Below, one piece after another: positions 63,782 to 64,000 of a stretch of DNA of 64,000 nucleotides (its first letter is position 1; each line of letters opens with the position of its first letter). Origin of the DNA: Pseudoalteromonas marina (lineage in GTDB: Bacteria; Pseudomonadota; Gammaproteobacteria; Enterobacterales; Alteromonadaceae); NCBI RefSeq assembly GCF_000238335.3, contig NZ_AHCB03000007.1:124001-188000 (forward strand). Direction: 5' to 3'. Position numbers and translations under genes: made by a program. Below the pieces are notes generated by a model that ran no database searches, was not told the origin of the DNA, and was given only the letters and a program-made list of their open reading frames with translations.

Positions 63782-64000
63782 ATGAACCGCTTAAAGTTAA
63801 CTATTGCGTTAGTTTCGTTTTGTTGTTTATTTTTGTTAGCCTGCGCTACCAAAGTGAGTGCAGCAACACACCTAGCCGTAGTCAGCAGCGTAGCAACTCA
63901 ACCTAACCTTCAACAAACCATTACAAGCACGCTTCGTACTAACCCCAACTTTGCATTAAGCAATATTCGCGTACAGGTTAAAGATGGCGAGGTAGTATTA
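63782..64000 (+). CDS. Lipoprotein with probable BON domain, partial
   Basis: 73 residues are visible; the gene runs off the right edge. The signal sequence ends in lipobox LLLAC (residues about 18-22). The following segment (LQQTITSTLRTNPNF...ISVQVKDGEVVL-like, here IRVQVKDGEVVL) has the strand pattern of the start of a BON domain, found in OsmY-type envelope proteins. AAAGGA lies upstream of the ATG. The call is limited by truncation. Confidence 0.6.
   Translation, partial: MNRLKLTIALVSFCCLFLLACATKVSAATHLAVVSSVATQPNLQQTITSTLRTNPNFALSNIRVQVKDGEVVL

Overview
The window reads as a chromosomal segment of a marine gammaproteobacterium, almost certainly Pseudoalteromonas. Supporting signs are a secreted chloride-type alpha-amylase whose architecture matches the cold-active Pseudoalteromonas haloplanktis enzyme (signal peptide, catalytic residues and C-terminal extension at the same spacing), a Na+-pumping oxaloacetate decarboxylase operon, ArcA/ArcB, and conserved blocks such as recX-alaS-lysC-csrA and fldB/xerD-dsbC-recJ-prfB-lysS. 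The sequence is moderately AT-rich and genes lie close together on both strands.

Layout. 1-5500: minus-strand tripartite RND efflux operon (outer-membrane factor, adaptor, inner-membrane pump; the pump runs off the left edge). 5737-7411: minus-strand tRNA locus with three tRNA-Phe/tRNA-Thr pairs and ten 81-bp tandem units, each ending in a copy of the tRNA-Thr 3' end; a stable-RNA-type promoter lies upstream. 7.6-19.0 kb: a hybrid histidine kinase, mutY-yggX, trmB-rsmC, a CHASE8-like histidine kinase, and arcA and arcB lying tail to tail. 19.2-26.9 kb: folE2, a DUF2726 protein, mtnN with a CobD/CbiB-like gene, tyrS, an M23 endopeptidase, an aldo/keto reductase and a 58-aa membrane protein. 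27.0-31.7 kb: oadGAB, with two TTGGT-N3-ACCAA operators (PdhR type) in its upstream region, then small envelope genes. 31.8-37.8 kb: csrA, lysC, alaS, recX, a membrane protein and ribA. 38.5-43.2 kb: two TonB-domain proteins, an LMW phosphatase, and a tonB/ECF sigma/putative anti-sigma operon. 43.3-45.7 kb: an unfamiliar three-gene cassette (GHKL-type ATPase, STAS-like protein, signal-anchored membrane protein). 46.2-50.6 kb: NhaC-family transporter, beta-lactamase-fold hydrolase and a NamZ/DUF1343 protein, possibly for cell-wall recycling. 50.7-51.7 kb: 139-bp tandem repeats, a decayed tRNA-Arg, three tRNA-Arg(ACG) and tRNA-Ser(GCU). 51.8-59.2 kb: lysS, prfB with the RF2 programmed frameshift, recJ, dsbC, xerD and divergent fldB. 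59.4-64 kb: alpha-amylase, trmN (yfiC), srmB and the start of a BON-type lipoprotein.

Most of the window is core metabolism, translation and signalling. The parts that most deserve attention are the tRNA-Thr-derived repeat arrays, the GHKL/STAS-like/membrane cassette with the structured intergenic element beside it, and the paired PdhR-type operators at the oxaloacetate decarboxylase operon.
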